Positions 1 to 8,280 of a DNA stretch of 44,280 nucleotides are shown in pieces. The notes under the pieces were generated by a model. The model was not told where the DNA came from. It did no database searches and saw nothing but the letters and a program-made list of their open reading frames with translations. The translations under genes were made by a program, and so were the position numbers. This stretch comes from JAIOSM01 sp023143455 (GTDB lineage Bacteria > Desulfobacterota > Desulfobacteria > Desulfobacterales > Desulfobacteraceae): the NCBI GenBank assembly GCA_030632885.1, contig DAOVTW010000026.1:1-44280 (forward strand). Direction: 5' to 3'. Position 1 is the stretch's first letter, and every line of letters starts with the position of its first letter.

Positions 1-1
1 A

Positions 2-109
2 ACTAAAGGCAGAGGAAAGCTTGGCCCACCAGGAAAAATAAGTGTTCCAATTAAGGATGTTTGGTTATACCCACTCAATAAGCATTTCAAATCTTTGTTG
101 AAAAAATAA
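2..109 (+). CDS. C-terminal end of a truncated unknown protein
   Basis: An open frame enters from the left edge and ends at TAA 107-109, giving the last 35 residues of a protein. The tail is basic (ends in a Lys-rich stretch) and contains GPPGKISVPIKDVW. The rest of the gene lies outside the window, so no family can be named. It reads toward the island end marked by the tRNA fragment at 2648-2675. Confidence 0.4.
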   Translation, partial: TKGRGKLGPPGKISVPIKDVWLYPLNKHFKSLLKK

Positions 110-232
110 TCACTGAAGTGCTTGACCGAATATTTACAATTTAGTAGGTATTTCTATGGCGCGGTAATGGTGCGCATATTATAAGCCAATCTAAAATGAT
201 CTGGTAGACAAAATCAGGACATTTTATTAAGA

Positions 233-577
233 GTGGATTATAAATCATTAAGTGTATCAGAAGGAACAATATTAGGGACAAAAGAAGCTATAGAATTTAG
301 AAAAAAGAAAATTATTGAGTATATTGGTGAGGTAGAAAAAAAAGCAGATTTTATTCAAAAAAACAAAAATGATTTAAGTGTTGAAACACCATTAGGAGTG
401 GACTGTATTGTCCCTTTAGTAATAACATCCTTCCCAGAATTCATATGGGATACAACTGAAGATTTATTTTTAGCTGAGGATCTCAGTCGAGTTATGATTC
501 CGGATGAAATAAAGTTATTAAAAAAAATAGATATTTTAGATGAGATCAAGAAAAAGCCTTTTGTTAGATATTTATGA
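233..577 (+). CDS. hypothetical protein, possibly the 3' part of a larger gene
   Basis: This is an unrecognised 114-aa ORF with a GTG start and no convincing ribosome binding site. The frame is open back to a TGA at 197-199, so it could be the surviving C-terminal part of a longer gene. The sequence begins with a charged helical segment (residues about 15-50). A more hydrophobic stretch follows, with VDCIVPLVITSFPEFIW and then an acidic helix. The PLVITSFPEFI-type strand recalls the C-terminal part of nuclease-related proteins, but I cannot support that assignment. It lies in very AT-rich DNA inside the putative island. Confidence 0.4.
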   Translation: MDYKSLSVSEGTILGTKEAIEFRKKKIIEYIGEVEKKADFIQKNKNDLSVETPLGVDCIVPLVITSFPEFIWDTTEDLFLAEDLSRVMIPDEIKLLKKIDILDEIKKKPFVRYL

Positions 578-751
578 AATTGCAGTGTAATAGACATTTT
601 ACACCCACACTTTTTGGCTATACGGTAAAATAACCGCTAAATATAAACAATGCAGGTTGTTGTTTATCTCTTTTTGGAAAGGTAAAATTTATGCTTTGCG
701 TCTAAGAAAACAACATAAAAAGTATTTGAGTCAAAATGGAACCCTGTTTTC

Positions 752-1168
752 TCATGTTTTTTTTTCATTATAACTTAATGGAATTGTAAACCCAATTAGC
801 CTAAGATGATCACCTATCCTGAATCTTCCCCATCGTGCTTGATGTGGTACAAATTTAGGATGTGTAAACTTTGATCTTAAAGGGAAATTACCATAAATTT
901 CCAACCAATTGTTGTTTCCAGACCCTCCTCTTTCATTTTCCCAAAAAGTCAAAGGTTCTCTACTAAAAATTTTAAATTTATCTAATAAATTTTTTAATTG
1001 AGAATACTTCCAATCACTAAATTTTTGTCCAACAGATTGTGTAAAATCCATATAATGAAAATTAAACTTACATCTAACAGTTGTTAAGTCATGTTTTGAA
1101 TCAAGGCTTGCTTGAGGAATTCCCGATAGAAAGTCTGTTTTTCTCGAATTATCAAATTCTTTATTCAT
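752..1168 (-). CDS. small partner protein of the AAA ATPase (putative defence pair)
   Basis: This 138-aa protein is translated from an ATG that overlaps the stop of the upstream ATPase gene (ATGA, 1165-1168), so the two are translationally coupled. It has no signal peptide or membrane segment. The middle (residues about 40-75) is a mixed helical region containing a Trp-Lys-Tyr stretch. The C-terminal third carries a conserved-looking block, FTHPKFVPHQARWGRFRIGD, followed by LRLIGF, which resembles a compact beta-rich fold. I recall similar 130-140-aa proteins next to RloA-like ATPases in other genomes, always without a known function. By analogy with RloA/RloB and AbiL-type pairs it could be the effector. 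That role is inference from context only. Confidence 0.6.
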   Translation of the reverse strand: MNKEFDNSRKTDFLSGIPQASLDSKHDLTTVRCKFNFHYMDFTQSVGQKFSDWKYSQLKNLLDKFKIFSREPLTFWENERGGSGNNNWLEIYGNFPLRSKFTHPKFVPHQARWGRFRIGDHLRLIGFTIPLSYNEKKT

Positions 1169-2316
1169 ATCCTAGGAATCCCACCAATTTTCCCTGATTT
1201 AAGAACTGGCACTATACTTCGATCATTTCGTAAAAGGTCTCCTTGAATTTCATCTAACCTATATCCAAAACTTTCATTTTGGTGTTTGTTTAATACAAAA
1301 GTCCTGTATTTCCCCATTAAATCCAAGATTTCTATATTGTGGGTAGTAAAAATTAGTTGAGCATTGTATTTATTTTTTTTGGAATTTGTAAATAATTCAA
1401 GCAGGGAAGGTAAAATATGTGGATGAAGATTGATATCAAATTCATCCATAATCAGTACCCCTCCATACTGTAAAGCAATCCAATAATTTATGAGTGTTAA
1501 ATATAAAGATTGAGTACCACTAGATTGATGAGACAATAATAATTTTGATATCTTCTTATCGCATCGATCATGATAAAATACAGGGTAATATTCTTTCTCC
1601 TCCTCTTTTTCTGGATTTTCCTGCGAGATAATTTTAATATTAGTAATCCCTAAATCAAACTTACAAATAATTTCTTTTATGAAATCAAAAATATCCTTCT
1701 CTTCTTTATAAATTTTCGAAACATTAGAATCTTTATGTAATTTAGTCACAAGACCATAATATGTTACATTAGTAAAAAGCCCATTAAAAAATGAATAAAT
1801 TGGTTCCATGCAATTTATCTCATATTGATTAGCAATACTAATAATGGATGCATTTAAACGTAATTTTTTTATTGTCTTTAATTCTTCAAATTCTTTAATC
1901 TCATTTAGTATGAGATCCTTTTTTCTTTCAAATAATAAAGTGCTCCTTTTTCTAATTCTATAAATTTTTTCTGATACAACTTCTTTTTCATTAAGAGATA
2001 GTTCATATCTATATTTGACTCCGAATTCAATGAACTCAATGTAGAATTCAGTATTTTCTTTACTAAAAAAATGTGATTCAAATGGAATTGAGTCCTCTGG
2101 TTTTAGGCCAAAGGAATTGCAACAAAAAAAATTTAGAAATCCTAAAGCTTTAAGTAAATTAGTTTTTCCAGAGGCATTAGGACCGTTTACACATAGAATA
2201 TTAGTGCATTGATTCCCATTAGAAAATTTTTTGGGACAATTTGTAGATAATTCAAAAGAAATATGAACGCCTTCTTTGAAATTTGTAAAATTTCGTACTC
2301 CATAGTTTAATATCAT
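1165..2316 (-). CDS. AAA/ABC-type ATPase of the RloA/OLD-like family
   Basis: This 383-aa ATPase has the ABC-type layout seen in RloA, OLD and AbiL-type proteins. The Walker A loop GPNASGKTN is at residues 45-53. The signature-like LSHQSSGTQSL lies near residue 265. Walker B VLIMDEFDINLHP follows at about 290, and a switch histidine sits in FTTHNIEILD near 325. The region between them is a charged helical insertion. There is no TOPRIM domain, so it is not a single-chain OLD nuclease. A good AGAGG site precedes the ATG. It overlaps the downstream 138-aa gene by 4 bases. Such ATPases usually act as sensors or regulators for a partner toxin or nuclease in phage defence. The position near the island edge fits this. 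Confidence 0.8.
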   Translation of the reverse strand: MILNYGVRNFTNFKEGVHISFELSTNCPKKFSNGNQCTNILCVNGPNASGKTNLLKALGFLNFFCCNSFGLKPEDSIPFESHFFSKENTEFYIEFIEFGVKYRYELSLNEKEVVSEKIYRIRKRSTLLFERKKDLILNEIKEFEELKTIKKLRLNASIISIANQYEINCMEPIYSFFNGLFTNVTYYGLVTKLHKDSNVSKIYKEEKDIFDFIKEIICKFDLGITNIKIISQENPEKEEEKEYYPVFYHDRCDKKISKLLLSHQSSGTQSLYLTLINYWIALQYGGVLIMDEFDINLHPHILPSLLELFTNSKKNKYNAQLIFTTHNIEILDLMGKYRTFVLNKHQNESFGYRLDEIQGDLLRNDRSIVPVLKSGKIGGIPRI

Positions 2317-2647
2317 TTAAACCTCTTTTGTGTATTTATTAAAATAATCTTTTTTAAAAGAATAACATTAAAAAGAAAAAAATCAACTCTTAAATCGATT
2401 TTTTTGTCAAAAATGTCTAATTATGAGAATAAGAAGCAGAAAGATCTATTAAAATCAAATAAAAGTTGTTGAAATTTTAATAGTAAAATAAAAACTAGTT
2501 TAATCCTGAATATCAATCGATTTCTTCTCCTTTCTTCTGGCTTCTTTTATAAAAAATTGTTATGAAAAAGCGCACAAAGGTGCCACCCAATCATAGTGCG
2601 GAAGCGGTACGACCTATACAGAATATTCAATGATTTCAAGCATATTA

Positions 2648-2675
2648 GGGGGTTCGAATCCCTCCGGGCGCGCCA
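2648..2675 (+). repeat. orphan tRNA 3' end, likely att site of an integrated element
   Basis: The bases form a complete T-arm (GGGGG at 2648-2652, loop TTCGAAT, CCCTC) followed by the 3' acceptor strand CGGGCGC, a discriminator G and CCA. No matching 5' acceptor (GCGCCCG), D-arm or anticodon arm is found upstream, so this is not a functional tRNA. A lone tRNA 3' end is the usual footprint left at the far end of an element inserted in a tRNA gene. The acceptor sequence fits a tRNA-Arg of the GCGCCCG type. With this orientation the intact tRNA would lie left of the window, with the island between. Confidence 0.7.
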
Positions 2676-2961
2676 TTAAAACCCTTTGATACTCTAAGCG
2701 TTCCACTCCAATATACACTCAGATAGTTCCTTAAGAATACCCCCTGCATTTAAAACCAATATCACATGGCAGGCACGCGATTCTGGTTTCCCGCTACAGA
2801 CGCATTTTGTATCTGTCTTTGTAGAAGATAAATGGGCCTGCCTTTGCCTGTACACCTTTAATGCGTTGGACAAGACTGCTATGCATTAGGTCTTGAAGAA
2901 AGCCGTTCCATTAGTCAGATGACAATTATTATAACTCAGAGGCGATCTTTTCTTTTTAACC

Positions 2962-2990
2962 TTGACTTTTATATCAGTAAAAAATAAATT
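2962..2990 (+). promoter_or_regulatory. weak candidate promoter for the RND operon
   Basis: TTGACT at 2962-2967 is followed after 17 bases by TAAATT, a poor -10. It sits about 35 bases before the adaptor start codon. The position is right but the -10 match is only 4 of 6. Confidence 0.3.
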
Positions 2991-3023
2991 CAATGGTATT
3001 TTAACTTCATAATGAGAGGACTT

Positions 3024-4076
3024 ATGCGTGTTTTTCAAGTACTGTTGATTTTGGTCATTATCAATGGTTCAATGGTTTATGCCCAAGAGCAACCCCCTGC
3101 TAGAGTAGTTACATCAAAAATTGTCTTTGAAAAAGTGGCACAAAACCAACCTTTTATCGGTACGCTTTATTATGAACGGATTAGCCATGTCTCTTCCGAG
3201 GTCTCAGGGCTGGTAACCAAAATAGATTTCTATGCCGGAGATAGGGTTAATAAAGGAACGCCTATAGTACATCTGGATACCGAAATACTTGAAAAAGAAA
3301 TCTTAATCCACAAAAACAAGATTGAGCAGGCAGAGCTTCATATAAACCATGCTCAAAAAAATTATCAACGAATGGATTATTTGTATAAAAAAAGCGGGAT
3401 AAGTGAAAGAAATTATGATGATGCCCGATTTGTTTATCAAGATGCCCTTTTAAAAAAACTATCTGCCAAAACAACCTTAGAAAAACTATTAATCCAAAAA
3501 AGGAAAAGTGTTATTAATGCACCGTTTAACGGAATTATTCTTGAAAAAAATGTGGATTCAGGTGACTGGGTCCAGCAGGGAAAACTGCTGATCAGTATCG
3601 GGTCTGTCAAGGATCTTTTTATAAAAGTACCTGTGGCTGAAACTTTGTTGAAATTTATTTCTTTTGGCCAAAGAGTACCGATAACCATCAATGCCAATAA
3701 CAAAGAAATAACCGGAACCATTGACAATCTATCTCCGATAGCAGATGAAAAAACCAAAAACGTTTTCGTAAAAATACGGATTCCCATGTTAACCAAGGTA
3801 GCGCAAAATATGTCAGCCACTGTTTATATCTCCACCGGCAACACGCAAAAAATAGCCATGATCCCAAGAGATGCACTCATCAAGTTCCAAGGAAATGATT
3901 TTGTCTATACGATCAGAGAAAAAAAGGCGGTCATGCTGCCGGTAAATATCATGACCTACCTGGGTGACAGAATAGGAGCGGATAATGAGCATTTTACAGA
4001 AGGCATGCCGGTTGTTGTTGATGGGAACGAACGATTACGCCCGGGCCAGTCTGTTATCAGTGTTGGAGAAAATTAG
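3024..4076 (+). CDS. RND efflux periplasmic adaptor (membrane fusion protein)
   Basis: This 350-aa protein is the periplasmic adaptor that links an RND pump to an outer-membrane channel. The N-terminus is a signal peptide (hydrophobic core LLILVII, cleavage after MVYA). A lipoyl-like half motif lies at about 40-75 (SHVSSEVSGLVTKIDFYAGD), a helical hairpin at about 90-150, the second lipoyl half with NAPFNGIILEKNVDSGDWV near 165, and beta-barrel and membrane-proximal domains after that. The ATG at 3024 is chosen over the in-frame ATG at 3012. GAGAGGA lies just before 3024 and the signal peptide then starts cleanly, whereas nothing like a Shine-Dalgarno precedes 3012. The pump gene starts at the base after this stop. 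Confidence 0.85.
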   Translation: MRVFQVLLILVIINGSMVYAQEQPPARVVTSKIVFEKVAQNQPFIGTLYYERISHVSSEVSGLVTKIDFYAGDRVNKGTPIVHLDTEILEKEILIHKNKIEQAELHINHAQKNYQRMDYLYKKSGISERNYDDARFVYQDALLKKLSAKTTLEKLLIQKRKSVINAPFNGIILEKNVDSGDWVQQGKLLISIGSVKDLFIKVPVAETLLKFISFGQRVPITINANNKEITGTIDNLSPIADEKTKNVFVKIRIPMLTKVAQNMSATVYISTGNTQKIAMIPRDALIKFQGNDFVYTIREKKAVMLPVNIMTYLGDRIGADNEHFTEGMPVVVDGNERLRPGQSVISVGEN

Positions 4077-7000
4077 ATGGATATTATCCGTTTTTTTATC
4101 CACAAACCAGTAACCGTTGCAGTTGGCGTCATCATGATAGTCATGTTTGGCCTTATTGGATTTCAAAAACTACCGGTCCAGCTAACACCTGATGTTGAAA
4201 CCCCTTTGATTACTGTGAACACAGCCTGGTATGGGGCCACACCCTATGAAATTGAAAAAGAAATTATTGAAAAACAGGAAAAAGTTCTGAAAGGCCTGCA
4301 GGGGCTCACCAAGATGGAGAGTTCAAGTTACAACGGCCTAGGAACGATTACCCTGTCCTTTAAAATCGGAACTAACCTTGATGACGCTCTGCTTAGAGTG
4401 TCAAATAAAATGTCTGAGGTTGGTAATTATCCAGAAAACGTAAACAAACCAACTATAGAGTCTTCCGGGGCCAACAGCTCTCCGATCATCTGGATGGTTC
4501 TGATGACCACTCCCGATAACAAAGGGCATATCAATCAATTCAAAACATTTTTTGAAGATAATGTCCGCCAACATCTGGAGCGAATTAACGGCGTAGGCTC
4601 ACTTTTGGTTTTCGGCGGCACTGATACAACTCTGGACGTGGTCATTGATGCCCAAAAAATGGCCCGTTACAATATTTCAATCAACCAGATCATCACATCC
4701 ATACGCAGATCAAACCAGAATATTTCTGCAGGCATTCTGGGCATGGCCAAAAAAAATTACCGCATTCGGACCATTAACCAGTTCCAGACACCTGGGGATG
4801 CCCTTGATATGGTCATCTTTGATGATGGGATAAAGCGAGTCTACTTGCGGGACGTGGCCCAGGTTAATAAAGGCTATAAAAAAGAAGCTGCTTCGGTCCT
4901 GCACAGTGGGGAACAGGTGATTGTGGTTGCTGTCAGAAAGGAAAAGGGGGCCAACGTTCTGAATATGACCGATGCAGTGGAAAAAGCAGCCCAGGACTTG
5001 AATAAAACCATCCTTGCAGATAACCTGTTGTTCCTGAAAATGGTGTATGACCAACGCCCCTACATTAATACAGCAACCAACCTGGTTAAACGGAATATTA
5101 TGATAGGCAGCTTTTTGGCAATCTGTGTGCTTTTGTTATTTTTAAGAAGTGTAAGAACCACACTGATCACTGGCATTGCCATTCCCATTTCCGCCATTGG
5201 CTGTTTTGTCTTTCTCTGGCTGTTGGGAAGAAACCTGAATGTTGTGAGTATGGCAGGGATTTCATTTGCCGTGGGCATGCTGGTGGACAACTCCATTGTA
5301 GTACTGGAGAATATTGATCGGCACCGCAAGACTGGGAAAAGTGCCTTTGATGCTGCCTATGAGGGGACAAAAGAGGTGTGGGGTGCAATTCTTGCTTCCA
5401 CTGCAACGACTATTGCTGTCTTTTTACCAGTCATCTTTATACAGGAAGAAGCAGGGCAATTGTTCCGCGACATTGCCATTGCTATTACGTCTTCCATTTT
5501 CCTGAGCCTCATTGTTTCTATTTCCGTGATTCCTAGCCTGTTTAATCTATTTTACAGGAAAAAAAATGACATCACGACCGGCAGGATGCAAAAGAGTGTT
5601 ATTGGCCCTTTTCTGACCAGTATTATATTAAAATTTAGCACAATGTGTATGAAAAATGCTGCTACACGGATAGCAACTATTGTTCTATTTACCAGTCTCT
5701 CCATCGGGTTGACCTCTTATCTGATGCCTAGTGCTGAATATCTGCCCCAGGGCAACAGAAACCTTATTCTAAATATCCTTATTCCCCCACCCGGTTATTC
5801 TGTAGCTAAACTCAAAAGTATGGGCAAATATATATATAAATCAACCGAACCATATTTCAAAGAAGATGGCAAAGACGGTTTTCCCATGATTAAGCATATG
5901 TTTTTTGTGGGTGCTGACCGTATCACTCTTTTTGGCGGTATTAGCACCCATGAAACTCGTGCCCGTGAGCTGATTCCACTTTTTACCCGGGTAATGGGTT
6001 CAATCCCGGGGGTTTTTGGTGTCAGCATTCAAAGAGGAATTTTTGAGTCTGGTATCGGAAAAGGCAGAACCGTGGACGTCAATATTTCAGGAGAGAATAT
6101 TCAGGACATTATTCAGGCTGCATCTGCCCTGTTCGGAACCATAAGAGCAAAAATGGAGCGAACTCAGATCCGCCCGGTGCCATCTCTTGAAGCGAGTTAT
6201 CCCGAAGTAAAAATAATTCCAAATAAGGAAAAACTGGCTGCCAATGGGCTTACAGCAGAAGAACTGGGAGTCTACATCGATATCCTGATGGATGGCCGTA
6301 AAATTGAGGAATACCGTCCCGAGGGGATCAAACAGGTTGACTTAGTACTCAAAGGTCAGGCCGCGTCCGGCAGTACACCGGAAGATATTTTGAACAGTAC
6401 TATTGTCAACAGCTTTGGAGATCTGATCCGGGTCAGGGATGTTGCAAAAATAGAATACGGTGCTGGCATGCCCCAGATAAATCACCTGGAGCGGGACCGA
6501 ACCATTACCCTGCAGGTTACTCCACCTGACGACCTGGCCCTGCAAAGTGCAATGGAGTTGATTAAAAATGATATTATCCCTTCCATGAAAAAGGCAGGAA
6601 AACTTGAAAACGTCAATGTGGCTGTTGGCGGTAATGCAGATAAACTTGTGGAAACCCGGCAGGCCCTTCAATGGAATCTCCTTCTGGCGTTGATCATTAC
6701 TTATCTTTTGATGGCTGCCTTGTTTGAAAATTTTTTGTACCCTTTTATCATTCTTTTCTCAGTACCACTGGCTGCGGCAGGGGGTTTTGTAGGGCTTTGG
6801 GCAGTCAACACCTTTATTTCTCCCCAGGGTTTTGATGTCCTGAGTATGCTAGGATTTATCATTTTAATCGGTACGGTTGTAAACAATGCCATCCTAATTG
6901 TTCACCAATCATTAAATAATGTCCGCTATAATGGCCTCTTCGGAAAAGAAGCTGTAATAGATGCTGTCAAAACCAGAATAAGGCCGATTTTCATGAGCGC

Positions 7001-7205
7001 CACCACCAGCCTTCTGGCTATGCTGCCAATGGTATTGTCAACAGGCTCAGGCAGCGAGCTGTACCGGGGCTTGGGATCGATTCTGCTTGGCGGCCTTGCC
7101 ATGTCAACGGTCTTTACCCTTTTTGTGATCCCGTCTTTGCTCGTTTTCATTATCGGTTTTGAAACTGGTAAAACAAATAACATAAAGATCTCAACCAATG
7201 AATAA
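4077..7205 (+). CDS. RND efflux pump, inner-membrane permease (AcrB/HAE1 type)
   Basis: This 1042-aa protein has the length and two-fold repeat of the AcrB/MdtB family: TM1 at about 10-30, a large periplasmic loop, TM2-6 from about 340, TM7, a second loop, and TM8-12 to the end. The proton-relay segment reads VGMLVDNSIVVLENID, with D404 followed by N405 where AcrB has two Asp. This D-N variant is common among HAE1-type pumps. The second-half counterpart is GTVVNNAILIVHQ. Translation is coupled to the adaptor, with no intergenic base and GGAGAA upstream. No outer-membrane channel gene is present here, so it must use a TolC homologue elsewhere. The substrate cannot be told from sequence. Confidence 0.9.
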   Translation: MDIIRFFIHKPVTVAVGVIMIVMFGLIGFQKLPVQLTPDVETPLITVNTAWYGATPYEIEKEIIEKQEKVLKGLQGLTKMESSSYNGLGTITLSFKIGTNLDDALLRVSNKMSEVGNYPENVNKPTIESSGANSSPIIWMVLMTTPDNKGHINQFKTFFEDNVRQHLERINGVGSLLVFGGTDTTLDVVIDAQKMARYNISINQIITSIRRSNQNISAGILGMAKKNYRIRTINQFQTPGDALDMVIFDDGIKRVYLRDVAQVNKGYKKEAASVLHSGEQVIVVAVRKEKGANVLNMTDAVEKAAQDLNKTILADNLLFLKMVYDQRPYINTATNLVKRNIMIGSFLAICVLLLFLRSVRTTLITGIAIPISAIGCFVFLWLLGRNLNVVSMAGISFAVGMLVDNSIVVLENIDRHRKTGKSAFDAAYEGTKEVWGAILASTATTIAVFLPVIFIQEEAGQLFRDIAIAITSSIFLSLIVSISVIPSLFNLFYRKKNDITTGRMQKSVIGPFLTSIILKFSTMCMKNAATRIATIVLFTSLSIGLTSYLMPSAEYLPQGNRNLILNILIPPPGYSVAKLKSMGKYIYKSTEPYFKEDGKDGFPMIKHMFFVGADRITLFGGISTHETRARELIPLFTRVMGSIPGVFGVSIQRGIFESGIGKGRTVDVNISGENIQDIIQAASALFGTIRAKMERTQIRPVPSLEASYPEVKIIPNKEKLAANGLTAEELGVYIDILMDGRKIEEYRPEGIKQVDLVLKGQAASGSTPEDILNSTIVNSFGDLIRVRDVAKIEYGAGMPQINHLERDRTITLQVTPPDDLALQSAMELIKNDIIPSMKKAGKLENVNVAVGGNADKLVETRQALQWNLLLALIITYLLMAALFENFLYPFIILFSVPLAAAGGFVGLWAVNTFISPQGFDVLSMLGFIILIGTVVNNAILIVHQSLNNVRYNGLFGKEAVIDAVKTRIRPIFMSATTSLLAMLPMVLSTGSGSELYRGLGSILLGGLAMSTVFTLFVIPSLLVFIIGFETGKTNNIKISTNE

Positions 7206-8004
7206 AAATAAATTTAACATAACCATCGAGGTTGTTCCACCGGCTGGGCCTGATCCAGGAAAACTGCTTACAGCCCTTGATTCACTCTCAGATCTTCCCT
7301 TCGACGGCTTCAGCGTTGCAAGCAATCCGGTTGCCAAACCTAATATGAGCGCTCTTGCCATGTGCTCAATCCTGAAATCCAGATTCAAAAAGAATGCAAT
7401 AATGCATTGCACAACAAGGGATCAGAACCATATAAGCTCAGAGGGTCTTCTTTGGGGGGCAAAAGCACTTGGCATTAATACAGTTATTATCATGACCGGT
7501 GATTTAGTTGCTTTCAAGAACAGAGGTCATACTACAACCGTTCGAGATCTAAATGTGATGGAACTTGTAGGAATGGCAAGAAAAACAGGTCTAAATACAG
7601 GCGTTGTTATTGAACCTGTCAATGATGCAAAAAAAATGGAACTCTTGGTAAAGAGGCTTGAAAAAAAAATAACTGCCGGAGCACAGTTTGTTGTTACTCA
7701 ACCGGTTTATGACAAAGCGGGTGCCCAGCTTCTTTATGACTTTACAAAAAAATTAAACATTCCGGTTATATTAGGGATTCTTCCGTTAAGAACTTTTCGT
7801 CATGCTGAATTTCTTCATAACAAAGTCAGTGGAATTTATGTCCCTGACAATGTCCAAAAAAGAATAGAAAAGGCGAGCGACTCTGTAGTAGAAGGAAATG
7901 CCAACGCCAGGGAGATGTTAGCAATCGCAAAGTCTCTGTTCAATGGAGCATGCATTATGCCACCATTTGAACACTTTGAAATTATGAGTGATATATTAAA
8001 ATAA
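7198..8004 (+). CDS. metF: methylenetetrahydrofolate reductase-like protein (MetF superfamily)
   Basis: This 268-aa TIM-barrel flavoprotein-type sequence should reduce methylene-THF to methyl-THF, or act on a related C1-pterin. Evidence is the N-terminal strand TIEVVPPAGPD with E11 at the place of the catalytic Glu of E. coli MetF, SVASNPVAKPNMSALAMC, the HCTTRDQN block, IIMTGDLVAF, and the late GAQFVVTQPVYD strand. It is slightly shorter than the usual 280-300 aa. The start overlaps the pump gene by 8 bases with a weak ribosome binding site, so it is probably read by coupling. In sulfate reducers MetF-type enzymes serve the Wood-Ljungdahl methyl branch or methionine synthesis. No partner gene here decides which. 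Confidence 0.8.
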   Translation: MNKNKFNITIEVVPPAGPDPGKLLTALDSLSDLPFDGFSVASNPVAKPNMSALAMCSILKSRFKKNAIMHCTTRDQNHISSEGLLWGAKALGINTVIIMTGDLVAFKNRGHTTTVRDLNVMELVGMARKTGLNTGVVIEPVNDAKKMELLVKRLEKKITAGAQFVVTQPVYDKAGAQLLYDFTKKLNIPVILGILPLRTFRHAEFLHNKVSGIYVPDNVQKRIEKASDSVVEGNANAREMLAIAKSLFNGACIMPPFEHFEIMSDILK

Positions 8005-8032
8005 GAATAAAATCTATTTTAAAGGAACAGCA

Positions 8033-8251
8033 ATGGATCAACTTTTTACGATTTCAAGTGAATATATTGAGCTGAACAAGCTTCTTAAAGCAACTGGTTT
8101 GTGTGCAACCGGCGGCCAGGCCAAGATGCTTGTCGAAGACCTGCTTGTTACAGTGGATGGTGAGATTGAAACACGCAAACGACGGAAAATTAAAGATGGT
8201 ATGATAGTTAAATATGACATCCATAGTATCAAGGTTATTTATGAAAAATAA
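8033..8251 (+). CDS. S4-domain RNA-binding protein (YbcJ-like)
   Basis: This 72-aa protein is a single S4 RNA-binding domain. The fold signature runs from IELNKLLKATGLCATGGQAK through the strand VTVDGEIETRKRRKI and DGMIVKYD. Length and sequence match the small YbcJ-type proteins, which are thought to bind ribosomal or other structured RNA. A strong AAAGGA site precedes the ATG, 28 bases after the MetF-like gene, so it is probably cotranscribed. No catalytic domain is attached. Confidence 0.8.
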   Translation: MDQLFTISSEYIELNKLLKATGLCATGGQAKMLVEDLLVTVDGEIETRKRRKIKDGMIVKYDIHSIKVIYEK

Positions 8252-8280
8252 TAATATGGTTCAACTTTGTTTAATAAAAA

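Larger units (their letters stand above)
2317..3011. other. gene-free junction between island and core chromosome
   Basis: No credible gene is seen in about 700 bases. The left part is extremely AT-rich and precedes the ATPase gene. The only recognisable structure is the tRNA 3'-end fragment at 2648-2675. After it, the composition becomes less AT-rich. A weak promoter for the efflux genes lies at 2962-2990. Short frames such as 2562-2633 have no ribosome binding site. Confidence 0.6.

Noticed and set aside
2562..2633. Short ORF (MKKRTKVPPNHSAEAV...) just before the tRNA fragment, considered as an integrase or excisionase piece
   Set aside because: It has 23 codons, no ribosome binding site and no recognisable integrase motif.
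3437..3820. 127-codon frame antisense to the RND adaptor
   Set aside because: The adaptor frame is certain, and the antisense product has no family character.
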